Shown here one piece after another: positions 42,944 through 51,800 of a stretch of DNA of 64,000 bases. Positions within the stretch are counted from its first letter, which is position 1; each line of letters begins with the position of its first letter. The notes beneath the pieces are model-generated. The model searched no databases and had not been told where the DNA came from. It saw only the letters and a program-made list of their open reading frames with translations. Source of the DNA: Kordia sp. TARA_039_SRF (GTDB lineage Bacteria > Bacteroidota > Bacteroidia > Flavobacteriales > Flavobacteriaceae). Position numbers and translations under genes: made by a program. The DNA lies in the NCBI GenBank assembly GCA_006383075.2, contig SMNH02000001.1:310001-374000 (forward strand), written 5' to 3'.

Positions 42944-42974
42944 TTTGAAAATATATTTTGTGTTTGTACTTTTG
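42944..42974 (+). promoter_or_regulatory. Bacteroidota-type promoter of the ACT-domain gene
   Basis: TTTG at 42944-42947, a 19-base spacer, then TACTTTTG at 42967-42974, matching the -33/-7 consensus. Leader about 22 bases. Confidence 0.7.
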
Positions 42975-42999
42975 CAACGTTTATTAAATAATAGCGTTC

Positions 43000-43659
43000 A
43001 TGAAAACCATTTCATCTATTGTAGAAGAGTACATTAAAACCAAGCCATTTTTGTCGAGTGCTTTGTCGCAAGGTATTATCAATTTAACATCTTTATCACG
43101 ATTAATTAAGCCTGAAATAGAGCATCAATTGGGGAAAGAAGTGAAAAATGGTGCTATTGTAATGGCGTTAAAACGATTGTCATCAGAATTGGAGTTTCGT
43201 GTAACACATCGTGTGTTGAAATTTGTGCGCAATATTGGAGAAATTACCGTGCGTTCTTCACTAAATGATTATACGTTTAAAGTTTCAGAAACTTTATTGA
43301 AAAATCAGGCAAGTTTTATGTCGCAAATAGAAGGATTGAACACGGTTTTTTATACGTCTTCGCGTGGCGTGAACGAATCAAATATTGTAGTGAGCAGTGA
43401 GGTTGCCGAATTGGTAGCTTCTGCGTTTAAGAATGAAATTTTACTCGAAAAACAAGAAAATTTATCCTCTATCACAGTCAAGCTTCCTAAAGACAATGTG
43501 AATGTACCTGGCATTTATTATTTTATTTTTCAGCGACTTTCTTGGGAAGGTGTCAATATTTATGAAGTTATTTCTACTACCAACGAATTTACTATTTTAG
43601 TCAACGACGAACAGATTGACAAGGCATTTACGGTCATAAAAAATCTGAAATCACTTTAA
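43000..43659 (+). CDS. ACT-domain protein (aspartokinase-regulatory-like)
   Basis: 219 residues. The N-terminal 70 or so look like a small helical DNA- or protein-binding domain (SRLIKPEIEHQLGKEVKNGA). The C-terminal part has two ACT-like repeats: SSITVKLPKDNVNVPGIYYF and the strand INIYEVIST-like segment are close to the regulatory half of aspartokinases. There is no kinase domain. It probably senses an amino acid and regulates a partner or genes; this is inference. It has a strong promoter of its own. Confidence 0.7.
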   Translation: MKTISSIVEEYIKTKPFLSSALSQGIINLTSLSRLIKPEIEHQLGKEVKNGAIVMALKRLSSELEFRVTHRVLKFVRNIGEITVRSSLNDYTFKVSETLLKNQASFMSQIEGLNTVFYTSSRGVNESNIVVSSEVAELVASAFKNEILLEKQENLSSITVKLPKDNVNVPGIYYFIFQRLSWEGVNIYEVISTTNEFTILVNDEQIDKAFTVIKNLKSL

Positions 43660-44129
43660 GAGAATCCAATTAAAATCTCACAGACCTTTATAATTCACCA
43701 AAAAACAGGTGTTTTTACGCTGTTTTGGGTCAATTTTAATTCAGAAGTTTGTTTTGTAGTTGTATAATTTTGTACTTTGTATGTAAGTTTAACAGCGTAG
43801 CCACTGTTTAAAATACAATTTACAAGTGTACAACTGCACTTTGTGTTACCCCTAACCATCACCTTATCATCGATTCTTTAAGAGAATCATTATAGAAGAC
43901 AAATTACATTTCGGATTGCATTTACGCAGGCATTTTTCAGTGCTTTGTATATGGCATGCAGATACTAACATACTGTATTGACAGTATGTATAATAATATA
44001 TAAAAGTTTGCGTGGAAGAATTGACAATTTCTGTTTAGTAGGCAGATGCATCTTAGGGCAATTTCTTTATGAAAATTAGATGTATCAGTATTGAAATTAA
44101 ACTTCTTTGCGTAATTTTAGTTTTACGAG

Positions 44130-44160
44130 AAATCCCGCTCCTTATCAGAGCGGGATTTTA
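44130..44160 (+). terminator. Strong Rho-independent terminator without an upstream gene
   Basis: A perfect 11-bp stem (AAATCCCGCTC with its complement), a 7-base loop CTTATCA, then TTTTA. The nearest + strand stop is 470 bases upstream. Confidence 0.8.
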
Positions 44161-44270
44161 TATATGTACAGGTTGGTTTTTAGTGAAATAACCCATTCAA
44201 AAAAGTTATTACATTCCTATACATAGAGAGAAAATTGTAATGCAATACCTAGAAAGTACTTTTACGATGA

Positions 44271-44296
44271 AAAAAATATGCGAGCTCTGCCCGCAT
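44271..44296 (-). terminator. Terminator of the RiPP precursor operon
   Basis: On the minus strand ATGCGGGC, loop AGA, GCTCGCAT (one G-T pair), then A and seven Ts. 28 bases after the last precursor stop. Confidence 0.75.
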
Positions 44297-44323
44297 ACCT
44301 TTTATTATCTTTTTTATGATTAA

Positions 44324-44563
44324 TTAACCAGAAACAGGTTCGCAATCAGGACCTACTTTCGTGATAAAGTCACAAGATGCACCTCCATGGGCTCTTGAAC
44401 AATCACGTGTACAATTTGTTTTAGTGCAGTTCCAATACGATCCAAAAATACCGCATCCGTCTGTACAACCACCTGTTGCGGCAGCACCTTTAACGGCTTC
44501 TGGATTTAATTCTGAAATGGATTGTTTGTTAAGCTTTAAGCTTATGAGATTCTTTTTTTTCAT
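44324..44563 (-). CDS. RiPP precursor 3 of the tandem array
   Basis: 79 residues. Leader: MKKKNLISLKLNKQSISELN, then a short Ala/Gly stretch (VKGAAATGG). The core carries the pattern C-x3-C-x8-C-x4-C-x3-C in CTDGCGIFGSYWNC and TKTNCTRDCS, then two more cysteines. The same five-Cys pattern is in the next precursor upstream, so the two are recent duplicates. A Ser/Thr-rich, Cys-rich core after this leader fits a class I lanthipeptide-like or otherwise thiol-modified peptide. Modification and export genes are not in the window. Confidence 0.75.
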   Translation of the reverse strand: MKKKNLISLKLNKQSISELNPEAVKGAAATGGCTDGCGIFGSYWNCTKTNCTRDCSRAHGGASCDFITKVGPDCEPVSG

Positions 44564-44594
44564 AATATAATATAGTTTTAAGGTTACTATTTGG

Positions 44595-44816
44595 TTAACA
44601 AGTACAGCTATTTAAAAGACCTGTATATGGTCCACAAGTAGCTCTGGAAGTACAATCTTGCGAACAATTTTCTCTTGTGCAGTTGAGCCATGTTTGAAAA
44701 ATACCGCATCCATCAGAGCATCCGCCACTGTAGGCTCCACCAGCAATAGCTTCATGATTCAGTTCTGAAATTGTATGCTTGTGTAGTGTGAGATTTTTAA
44801 TTTTTTGTTTTTTCAT
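44595..44816 (-). CDS. RiPP precursor 2 of the tandem array
   Basis: 73 residues from the internal ATG at 44816. The frame is open further upstream, but that part runs back into the preceding gene and lacks a leader. Leader: KKQKIKNLTLHKHTISELN, then AIAGG as a double-glycine cleavage site. The core AYSGGCSDGCGIFQTWLNC followed by TRENCSQDC matches precursor 3 in all five cysteine spacings. It ends in a CTC tail. It lies 13 bases after precursor 1 and 31 before precursor 3. Confidence 0.75.
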   Translation of the reverse strand: MKKQKIKNLTLHKHTISELNHEAIAGGAYSGGCSDGCGIFQTWLNCTRENCSQDCTSRATCGPYTGLLNSCTC

Positions 44817-44829
44817 TCGTATCTTGTTT

Positions 44830-45045
44830 TTAGTTATCAGGTCTAATACATGGTGGCTGTCCACAAATTGTAACTGTTTTAGGACAGTAAAAAGTTTGCA
44901 TAATTGTTGGAACCCAACAATCTCCATCTTGTTTTGTGTCTTTGTAGCATAAAGGGCCAGTTGCGCCTCCATGCATAGATGTTTTTCCTAAATCAGAAAT
45001 TGATTTCTTGTTAAGCTTTAGGCTTTTTAAATTCTTTTTTTTCAT
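44830..45045 (-). CDS. RiPP precursor 1 of the tandem array
   Basis: 71 residues. The leader MKKKNLKSLKLNKKSISDLG ends in SMHGG, a clear double-glycine site. The core is different from precursors 2 and 3: GPLCYKDTKQDGDCW, FYCPKTVTICGQPPC, five cysteines and several Thr. It is the first gene of the array, divergent from the TPR/AraC regulator, with a direct-repeat operator candidate in the 204 bases between. Confidence 0.75.
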   Translation of the reverse strand: MKKKNLKSLKLNKKSISDLGKTSMHGGATGPLCYKDTKQDGDCWVPTIMQTFYCPKTVTICGQPPCIRPDN

Positions 45046-45143
45046 ACATAATCAGTTTTAATGAGTATTAAGTTTTTTGTAATTATGATTACACCAACAA
45101 ATCAATGATTAAATTGAGTATCAGTCAACTAAAGCAATTGATG

Positions 45144-45178
45144 ATTCCATGAATTGTAATCGTAATTCCGTGAATTGT
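45144..45178. promoter_or_regulatory. Direct repeat ATTC-N3-GAATTGT, two copies at 21-base period
   Basis: Copies at 45144-45157 and 45165-45178 are identical except one base of the N3 centre. A period of two helical turns is typical of AraC-family binding sites. A third copy is at 46941-46954. Confidence 0.6.
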
Positions 45179-45224
45179 GGGAAAGCTTGTAGTAAAAACG
45201 AATAGGTTCAAGATGCTTTTCGGT

Positions 45225-45232
45225 TATATTTG
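45225..45232 (+). promoter_or_regulatory. -7 promoter element of the TPR/AraC regulator (TATATTTG)
   Basis: An exact TAnnTTTG match. It overlaps the upstream GTG of the open frame, so the ATG at 45250 must be the true start; leader about 14 bases. Confidence 0.6.
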
Positions 45233-45249
45233 TGGAAATTCCTTTATAT

Positions 45250-46941
45250 ATGAAGAAACGTTTAGTGCATATTTATTTGTTTATTTTCAGCGTTTTTGCC
45301 TTTGCGCAACAGCAAGAAAATCTGCTAGAAGCGTTTAAAACACTTAGAATTCAACTTCGAGACACAAGTGTAAGTTCGGAGAAAGCAAAACTACTTGCGT
45401 TGGAATACTTGAAAAAAGCGAAGAAAACCAATGATAAAAAGTTAATAGGACGCGGATATTATTTAATTGCTGCAAAAAACTTTGCTTATGAGGAACGACT
45501 TCATTATTTGGATAGTGCTGTAATGCTTACAGAAAATCTTGAGAATGACGCTCTGTTTCCGTTGCTACCATATATGATGAGAGCTAGTACTTTTTACAAG
45601 CTAAGAAATTACCCTGAAGCTTTAAATAATTATTTGTTGGCGGAATCTGTTGCCAAATCAAAAGGAAATATCACCTACGAATACGATATGAAGAATAATA
45701 TTGCGGTGTTAAAACGTATTTCTGGCGATTATGAAGAAGCCGCGGAACTCTTAAAAGAGTGTCTGGTCCATGAAAAACAACGAGAAACATTTCGCGTAAA
45801 CATTTATTTATACACTTTACTTCAATTGTCGTCGGTATATTATGAATCTGAACAGACAAAAAAAGCAGCTTCTACCAATAAAGAAGGCATTCAGTTAGCG
45901 TTGCAATATAATAAAGAAAAATTGTACTATCATTTTTTAGTGAATGAAGGAATCAATCAAAATGTAAAAGGAAACTATCAAAAATCTATTGATAGTATTA
46001 CAAAAGGATTTCCTCATTTGGAAAAGAATGATCAATTGGTGGCTGAATTTTATTTGGGAAAAAACTATTATGCTTTAAATGACAAACCGAAAGCTATTGA
46101 CTATTTTAAGAAGATTGATAATTTTTATAATGAAAATAAAGATTTATTTCCGCCTTTGCGAGAAGCATATGTGTATCTCATCAATTATTACAGAGCAAAA
46201 GATAACCCTAAAAAGGAACTGAAATATACCAAGCAACTTTTAGAAATTGATAGTACCATACACGCAGATTATAGATATTTATCCAAAAATATTACCAAGA
46301 AATATGACATTCCAGCGTATGTTGCTAGTAAAGAAAGGTTGATAGATAAATTACAAGGTCAAAAACAACAAATAATTAGCGAACGAAACTGGATTATCAT
46401 AGGAAGTGGCGCTATCAGTTTGGTTGGTGTTTTTATGTTGGTTTATTATTACAGACAGAAAAAATCATACGAAAAACGTTATCATGAGATTATGTCAAAA
46501 TCTACTGCTAGTGTTGAAGAAAAAATTTCTGTTCAAGATGCGCAACATCGACCAATATCTTTAGAAATAGATTCAACAATTGTGGAAGAAGTTTTACAAT
46601 CGTTAGAATCATTTGAAGCGAGTAATGCATATTTGGAAAATCAAATTTCGCTAAAAGATGTCGCCAAACTTGTCAACACAAATTCAAAGTATTTATCTAA
46701 AATTGTGAACTCGTACAAAGAGAAAAATTTTACTACGTATATCAATGATATGCGAATTGAGTATTTAATCAATCATCTACAGACGGAAACCAAATATCAA
46801 AAATATACCATTCGTGCTATTGCAGAAGAAATTGGCTTTTCAAATCCAGAAGGATTTTCACGTGCTTTTCAAAAGAAAACAGGATTAAAACCTTCTTATT
46901 TTATTAAAAAAGTGAGAGAAGCTACTCAAAAAAAACAATAA
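45250..46941 (+). CDS. Membrane-anchored TPR / AraC-type transcriptional regulator
   Basis: 563 residues. A signal sequence (VHIYLFIFSVFAFA) leads to a periplasmic region of TPR-like repeats (about 25-340). One membrane helix, WIIIGSGAISLVGVFMLVYYY, lies near residue 385. The cytoplasmic end is an AraC/XylS helix-turn-helix pair: LKDVAKLVNTNSKYLSKIVN and IRAIAEEIGFSNPEGFSRAF, then KTGLKPSYFIKK. Such one-component sensors are typical of Bacteroidota. It lies between RiPP precursor genes on both sides and is the natural candidate to control them through the ATTC-N3-GAATTGT sites. Confidence 0.88.
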   Translation: MKKRLVHIYLFIFSVFAFAQQQENLLEAFKTLRIQLRDTSVSSEKAKLLALEYLKKAKKTNDKKLIGRGYYLIAAKNFAYEERLHYLDSAVMLTENLENDALFPLLPYMMRASTFYKLRNYPEALNNYLLAESVAKSKGNITYEYDMKNNIAVLKRISGDYEEAAELLKECLVHEKQRETFRVNIYLYTLLQLSSVYYESEQTKKAASTNKEGIQLALQYNKEKLYYHFLVNEGINQNVKGNYQKSIDSITKGFPHLEKNDQLVAEFYLGKNYYALNDKPKAIDYFKKIDNFYNENKDLFPPLREAYVYLINYYRAKDNPKKELKYTKQLLEIDSTIHADYRYLSKNITKKYDIPAYVASKERLIDKLQGQKQQIISERNWIIIGSGAISLVGVFMLVYYYRQKKSYEKRYHEIMSKSTASVEEKISVQDAQHRPISLEIDSTIVEEVLQSLESFEASNAYLENQISLKDVAKLVNTNSKYLSKIVNSYKEKNFTTYINDMRIEYLINHLQTETKYQKYTIRAIAEEIGFSNPEGFSRAFQKKTGLKPSYFIKKVREATQKKQ

Positions 46942-46954
46942 TTCACGGAATTGT
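46941..46954. promoter_or_regulatory. Third ATTC-N3-GAATTGT copy, upstream of the fourth precursor
   Basis: ATTCACGGAATTGT matches the two copies at 45144 and 45165 outside the central three bases, in the same orientation. It lies 86 bases upstream of the precursor ATG at 47040 and overlaps the end of the regulator gene. Confidence 0.5.
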
Positions 46955-47039
46955 AGTTTTTATAATATTGATTTTCAGTGCATTTTAAAAATCAATTCAT
47001 AGGTTTGAACACATTCAATATTTTAAAAATTTAGTAAAG

Positions 47040-47321
47040 ATGAGAGAACAAAAAAAAGTATTACGGTTGAAAAAATTCAAAGTAGCAAAATTGAATTCAA
47101 ACTATATTATTGGTGGTACAGGTGATCCAGTAAATAACACAGACACTACAACAGGAACGCATCGACAAACAGAAACGCAACAAGATTATTATTGTCCTAG
47201 TGTACCACAAATAACTTGTACAACTATAAGCGAAGTAAGAACAGAACTTAAGAACGGATGCACGGATGGATTTGATAATGCTACGCAATTGGGTAATCCA
47301 ACAGAACAAAACTGTCCGTAA
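47040..47321 (+). CDS. RiPP-like precursor, Thr-rich, on the opposite strand
   Basis: 93 residues. The leader LRLKKFKVAKLNSNYIIGG ends in a double glycine, with the same hydrophobic spacing as the array precursors though the KKK start is replaced by REQKK. The core is rich in Thr, Asn and Gln at first, then has four cysteines (YYCPSVPQITC, NGCTDGF, QNCP). It lies directly after the TPR/AraC regulator, same strand, and has its own terminator. It differs enough from the others to be a separate product. Confidence 0.65.
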   Translation: MREQKKVLRLKKFKVAKLNSNYIIGGTGDPVNNTDTTTGTHRQTETQQDYYCPSVPQITCTTISEVRTELKNGCTDGFDNATQLGNPTEQNCP

Positions 47322-47380
47322 TAGTTAACTACTTTGGGGCAAGCCCACGAAGCATCAAGTAAATTGAAATCACAAAAAAA

Positions 47381-47427
47381 CTATCTAAAAAATGATTGAA
47401 GTGTCCTCTTTTTTAGATAGCTTTTTT
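47381..47427. terminator. Terminator after the fourth precursor
   Basis: A perfect 12-bp stem, CTATCTAAAAAA with TTTTTTAGATAG, followed by CTTTTTT on the + strand and preceded by seven As, so it can also serve the convergent thioredoxin-like gene. Confidence 0.75.
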
Positions 47428-47442
47428 ATATTCTAATAGTAC

Positions 47443-48768
47443 TTATTTCTGCAAATAAAACTCTTTCAACTCCTTTACACCATACGGTTTTGCAATGATG
47501 CGTTTGTCTTTATCTAACACAAAAAATGTTGGAGTTGATGAAACATCGTATAAATTTCCAATCTCATTGTCCCACTTATCCAATCCTAAAATGTGGATGA
47601 ACTCTGGATAGAATGAACTTTCATTCGCCCAACTTTCGCGTTCGTCTTCCAAACCAATAGCAATAACTTTAAGCATTCCTTTTTCTTTCGAATTGACAAA
47701 GGTTTTAAGTTTTGGCATTTCCATCAAACAATGCGAACATCCGCTACTCCAAAACACAACAATATAGTTTTCTGCGGAATTGAGCTCGCTTAATTTGTAT
47801 GTTTTATTGTCTTTTGTCCACGAAATTTCAGGTGCTTTTTGTCCAATAGCCAATCGCTCGTACACGTTCACTCTTTCCACAATCACCTCATCGTTGAGTT
47901 GTTTGGCAATTGGTTTTAAATAGGTATTTCCGATGTGAATGGCAACTTCTTGATTTTCCACAATCACCATTTGTTCCCACAACACGTACAATAAGGTTTT
48001 TTTGTAATCTGCAGGAACGGCTTGCATTTTTTCAACAACAGTAGCAATATTTTCTTTGTACAAAGCAACCAATTCCGCTCCTGTAAACTCTTTCATCGGC
48101 AATGCTGTAAACACATAATTGGATACTTTTTCAGAAATAAAATCAGAGTTTTGCAACACAGGATTGGTAAAATCTACGTGGTCAAAATAGTGTTTTTTAA
48201 TATTGGCAACCATCGTTTGCGGCGTTTCATAACTTGTTGGAATGTATGTGCGACTCGCTTTGATAAAGTTGTATGCAATAGTTCCTTTAGCTTCTTTCTC
48301 AAAGGTTTCTTGCAGTGTATTGATGGATTTAAAAATCTCTAAAAACGATTCTTTATTTGTGTCACCACTTTGGTAATAGGCATTAATCATGCGTTTTGCT
48401 TCGTTGATATTGGTGAAATACGAAGTATATAATTTATTCTCTTTGGAAGCGGTAAAATTGAGTTGCTCATCAGTAAAATTAAACACAATATCTTCTTCAC
48501 CGTTGTAGATAAAATCAAAGTTTTTTTCTTCCTGTGGCAAACCGTACACCAAACGATACATGCCTTTTTCGGCAGTAGGTTTAAAAGTATGTTGGAGCTT
48601 TCCTTCGGTAATTTTACCATTCGCAACATATTCTTGGCGCGTTGTTTTAAGCTTATAGATAATATACCACTTAAAATCTTCAGCAGGAGCAAATGTCCCA
48701 GTCATGGTTTTTTGCGCTTGCAAGCACAACGGAATTAAGAAGAGAAAACAAAGTATTTTTTTTATCAT
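47443..48768 (-). CDS. Periplasmic TlpA-like thioredoxin-fold protein
   Basis: 441 residues. The signal peptide is MIKKILCFLFLIPLCLQAQ. A helical and beta-rich N-terminal domain of unknown family (about 20-300) is followed by a thioredoxin/AhpC-TSA-like domain with FWSSGCSHCLMEMPKL (CxxC active site) and the cis-proline STPTFFVLD. Such proteins reduce disulfides or cytochrome c thiols in the periplasm. It lies next to the RiPP locus, convergent with the last precursor. A role in disulfide handling of those peptides is only a contextual guess. Confidence 0.85.
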   Translation of the reverse strand: MIKKILCFLFLIPLCLQAQKTMTGTFAPAEDFKWYIIYKLKTTRQEYVANGKITEGKLQHTFKPTAEKGMYRLVYGLPQEEKNFDFIYNGEEDIVFNFTDEQLNFTASKENKLYTSYFTNINEAKRMINAYYQSGDTNKESFLEIFKSINTLQETFEKEAKGTIAYNFIKASRTYIPTSYETPQTMVANIKKHYFDHVDFTNPVLQNSDFISEKVSNYVFTALPMKEFTGAELVALYKENIATVVEKMQAVPADYKKTLLYVLWEQMVIVENQEVAIHIGNTYLKPIAKQLNDEVIVERVNVYERLAIGQKAPEISWTKDNKTYKLSELNSAENYIVVFWSSGCSHCLMEMPKLKTFVNSKEKGMLKVIAIGLEDERESWANESSFYPEFIHILGLDKWDNEIGNLYDVSSTPTFFVLDKDKRIIAKPYGVKELKEFYLQK

Positions 48769-48812
48769 AATGTTTTTTTTCTGTGTCTGTCCAATAATTA
48801 AGCCAAAGCAAA

Positions 48813-51800
48813 TTACACTATTTTTTCCAATGCTTGTAGTGCCTTTTTTGCTGAGGTAATTTTCTCAAAAGTAAGCAATAAGCGCAAGCCATTACGTGTT
48901 TGCTTTTCTTTCATTTTACAAAGATGTGGGTTTTTTTGCACAAATTGTAAGACTCTAGTAAAGTTTTCACTTTGGTAGAATGCCGATTGTTGGTCGGAAA
49001 TAAAATAGCACACCATTTTGCCTTTCTTCATGATGATTTTCTCCAAGCCAAATCGTGTTGCGATCCATTTGATACGAACTGAATCTAACAATGCAACGGC
49101 TGGTTTTGGCAACGAACCAAATCTGTCAATCAGTTCTTTTTCAAAAGTTTGGAGTTCTTCTTCTGTTTTAAGGTCGCTCAGTTTGTTATACAATACCAAA
49201 CGTTCTGTAACCGTGTTGATGTAGGCATCAGGGAACAACAATTCAAAATCACTATCAATCTGTGTTTCTTTTAAAAACACCTTATCTTTCTTACTTTCTT
49301 GCGATTCATACAAGTCCTTAAACTCGTTTTCTTTGAGTTCTTCAATAGTTTCGTTCAAGATTTTTTGATAGGTATCAAAACCAATTTCATTGATAAATCC
49401 GCTCTGTTCACCGCCTAACAAATCACCAGCGCCACGAATTTCCAAATCTTTCATCGCAATATTAAATCCGCTTCCCAACGCAGAAAATTGCACCAATGCA
49501 TTGATACGTTTGCGCGCATCTTGTGTCATGACTGAATCTGGCGGCGTAATGAAATAGCAAAAGGCTTTTTTGTTGCTTCGTCCTACACGACCGCGCATTT
49601 GGTGTAAATCGCTCAGTCCAAAATTATTAGCGTTGTTGATAAAAATGGTATTTGCATTCGGCACATCCAAACCACTTTCAATAATAGTGGTAGAAACTAA
49701 CACGTCAAATTCACCATTCATAAACGACAACATGAGTTTTTCCAGTTTCTTTCCGTCCATTTGTCCGTGACCGATTCCGATTTTGGCATCTGGCACCAAA
49801 CGCTGAATCATCCCCGCAACTTCTTTGATGTTTTCTATGCGATTGTGAATAAAAAACACTTGCCCACCACGCTGAATTTCATAACTCACCGCATCACGAA
49901 TGGTTTCTTCTTGAAAACGAATTACATGCGATTCAATTGGATACCGATTTGGCGGTGGCGTAGTAATTACAGATAAATCGCGCGCTGCCATCAAACTGAA
50001 TTGTAATGTTCGCGGAATGGGTGTTGCTGTCAATGTCAGTGTATCTACATTCTCTTTGATGGTTTTTAGCTTGTCTTTTACTGCAACGCCAAATTTCTGT
50101 TCTTCATCAACAATCAGTAAGCCCAAATCTTTAAACTTCACGGCTTTGTTTACCAATTGATGTGTTCCAATAACGATGTCTACACTTCCGTTTTCCAGTC
50201 CTTTCAACACTTCATTGCGTTGTTTGGTCGTTCGGAAACGATTCAAATAATCTACCGTTACAGGCATATCTTCCAAACGCTCGCTAAAGGTTTTAAAATG
50301 TTGAAACGCCAAAATGGTGGTTGGTACCAACACCGCCACTTGTTTTCCATTGTCCACTGCTTTAAATGCAGCTCTGATGGCGACTTCCGTTTTTCCAAAA
50401 CCAACATCACCACACACCAATCTATCCATTGGTCGCTCGCTTTCCATATCAGCTTTAACATCTTGTGTCGCTTTCGATTGGTCGGGCGTATCTTCATAAA
50501 TAAACGAAGCTTCCAACTCGTGTTGCATGTACGTATCTGGTCCGTACTGAATGCCTTTTTGCATGCGTCGTTTTGCGTATAATTCAATTAAATTATAAGC
50601 AATATGCTTCACGCGCGCTTTGGTTTTTTGCTTTAATTTTTTCCAAGCTCCTGAACCAAGTTTGTATATTTTTGGTGGTTTTCCGTCTTTTCCGTTGTAT
50701 TTTGAAATTTTATGTAGCGAATGAATGCTGAGGTATAAAATATCGCGTTCGCCGTAAATCAGTTTGATAGCTTCTTGCTTTTTGCCTTCTACATCAATCT
50801 TTTTTAAACCACCAAATTTCCCAATTCCGTGATCGATATGCGTTACGTAATCGCCAATTTCTAAATTGGTCAATTCTTTCAGCGTGATGGCTTGCTTTTT
50901 GGCATAGCCATTCTTTAAGTGAAACTTGTGATAACGCTCAAAAATTTGATGATCGGTGTAGCACACGATTTTCTGTTGATGATCCACAAAACCCTGATAG
51001 AGTGGAAGTACGACAGTTTCATAATGCACTTTTTGCCCTACATCTTTAAAAATATCGTCAAAGCGTTTGGCTTGTTGTTCGCTGGTACACGTGATGTAAT
51101 TGGTATAACCGTTTTCACGATTTTCATCTAAATTTTCAATCAGCAAATCAAATTGGCGATTGAATGATGGTTGCGGCGTTGTGTTAAAATTGATAAATGT
51201 ATCTGCTTTCAACAACGGATTCGCGGTCATTTCCACCATTGTATATTCTGAAAATTGCTGTTGCAAAAGGTGTTTTGTGCAGAATAATTCTTCTGGCGTG
51301 TTGTGTTTGATGTCTTCCGATAATTCCGCGAAAGCGTCCGTAGCTTTTTTAAATAATTTATCAATTCGCGCTAAGAGCAACTCCGTATTTTTCGCTAAGA
51401 CAATCGTTTTTCCTGGAATGTATTTTAAGAAGCTTTCGCGCGATTCTTGCAATGCTTTGTTTTCTACATTTGGAATGATGCTAATCTTTTTTACCTTTTC
51501 GGTAGAAAGTTGCGTTTCCACATCAAACGTACGAATGCTGTCTACTTCATCACCAAAAAACTCAATTCGGTACGGTTCGTCGTTGGAGAAGGAATACACA
51601 TCTACAATACCACCACGCACTGAAAATTCGCCTGGTTCTGTGACAAAATCTACGCGATGAAAGTTATATTCAAACAAGGTTTCGTTGACAAAATCAATCG
51701 ATAATTTATCGTTGAGCGAGATTTTTAGGGTATTTTTTTCCAATTCTTTTCGCGTCACTACTTTTTCAAACAACGCATCAGGATAGGTGACTATCAACGA

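Larger units (their letters stand above)
43660..44323. other. Gene-free 664-base region ending in a strong terminator; possible non-coding RNA
   Basis: It contains hairpins GATTCT/AGAATC near 43874, ACATACTGT/ACAGTATGT at 43968-43989, and a textbook terminator at 44130-44158. No protein-coding frame of good quality precedes that terminator on the + strand within 470 bases, so the terminator may end an unknown RNA. I cannot match it to a named RNA. Confidence 0.4.

Noticed and set aside
44086-44199. Small frame across the terminator at 44130
   Set aside because: It would run through a perfect terminator stem and has no conserved pattern.
44817-44972. Longer reading frame upstream of RiPP precursor 2
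   Set aside because: It overlaps precursor 1 in another frame and the conserved leader starts at the internal ATG.
45232-45249. GTG start of the TPR/AraC regulator
   Set aside because: It overlaps the promoter box. The ATG at 45250 begins a clear signal peptide.
50157-50582. 141-codon frame opposite mfd
   Set aside because: A shadow of the Mfd translocase domain; composition not protein-like.
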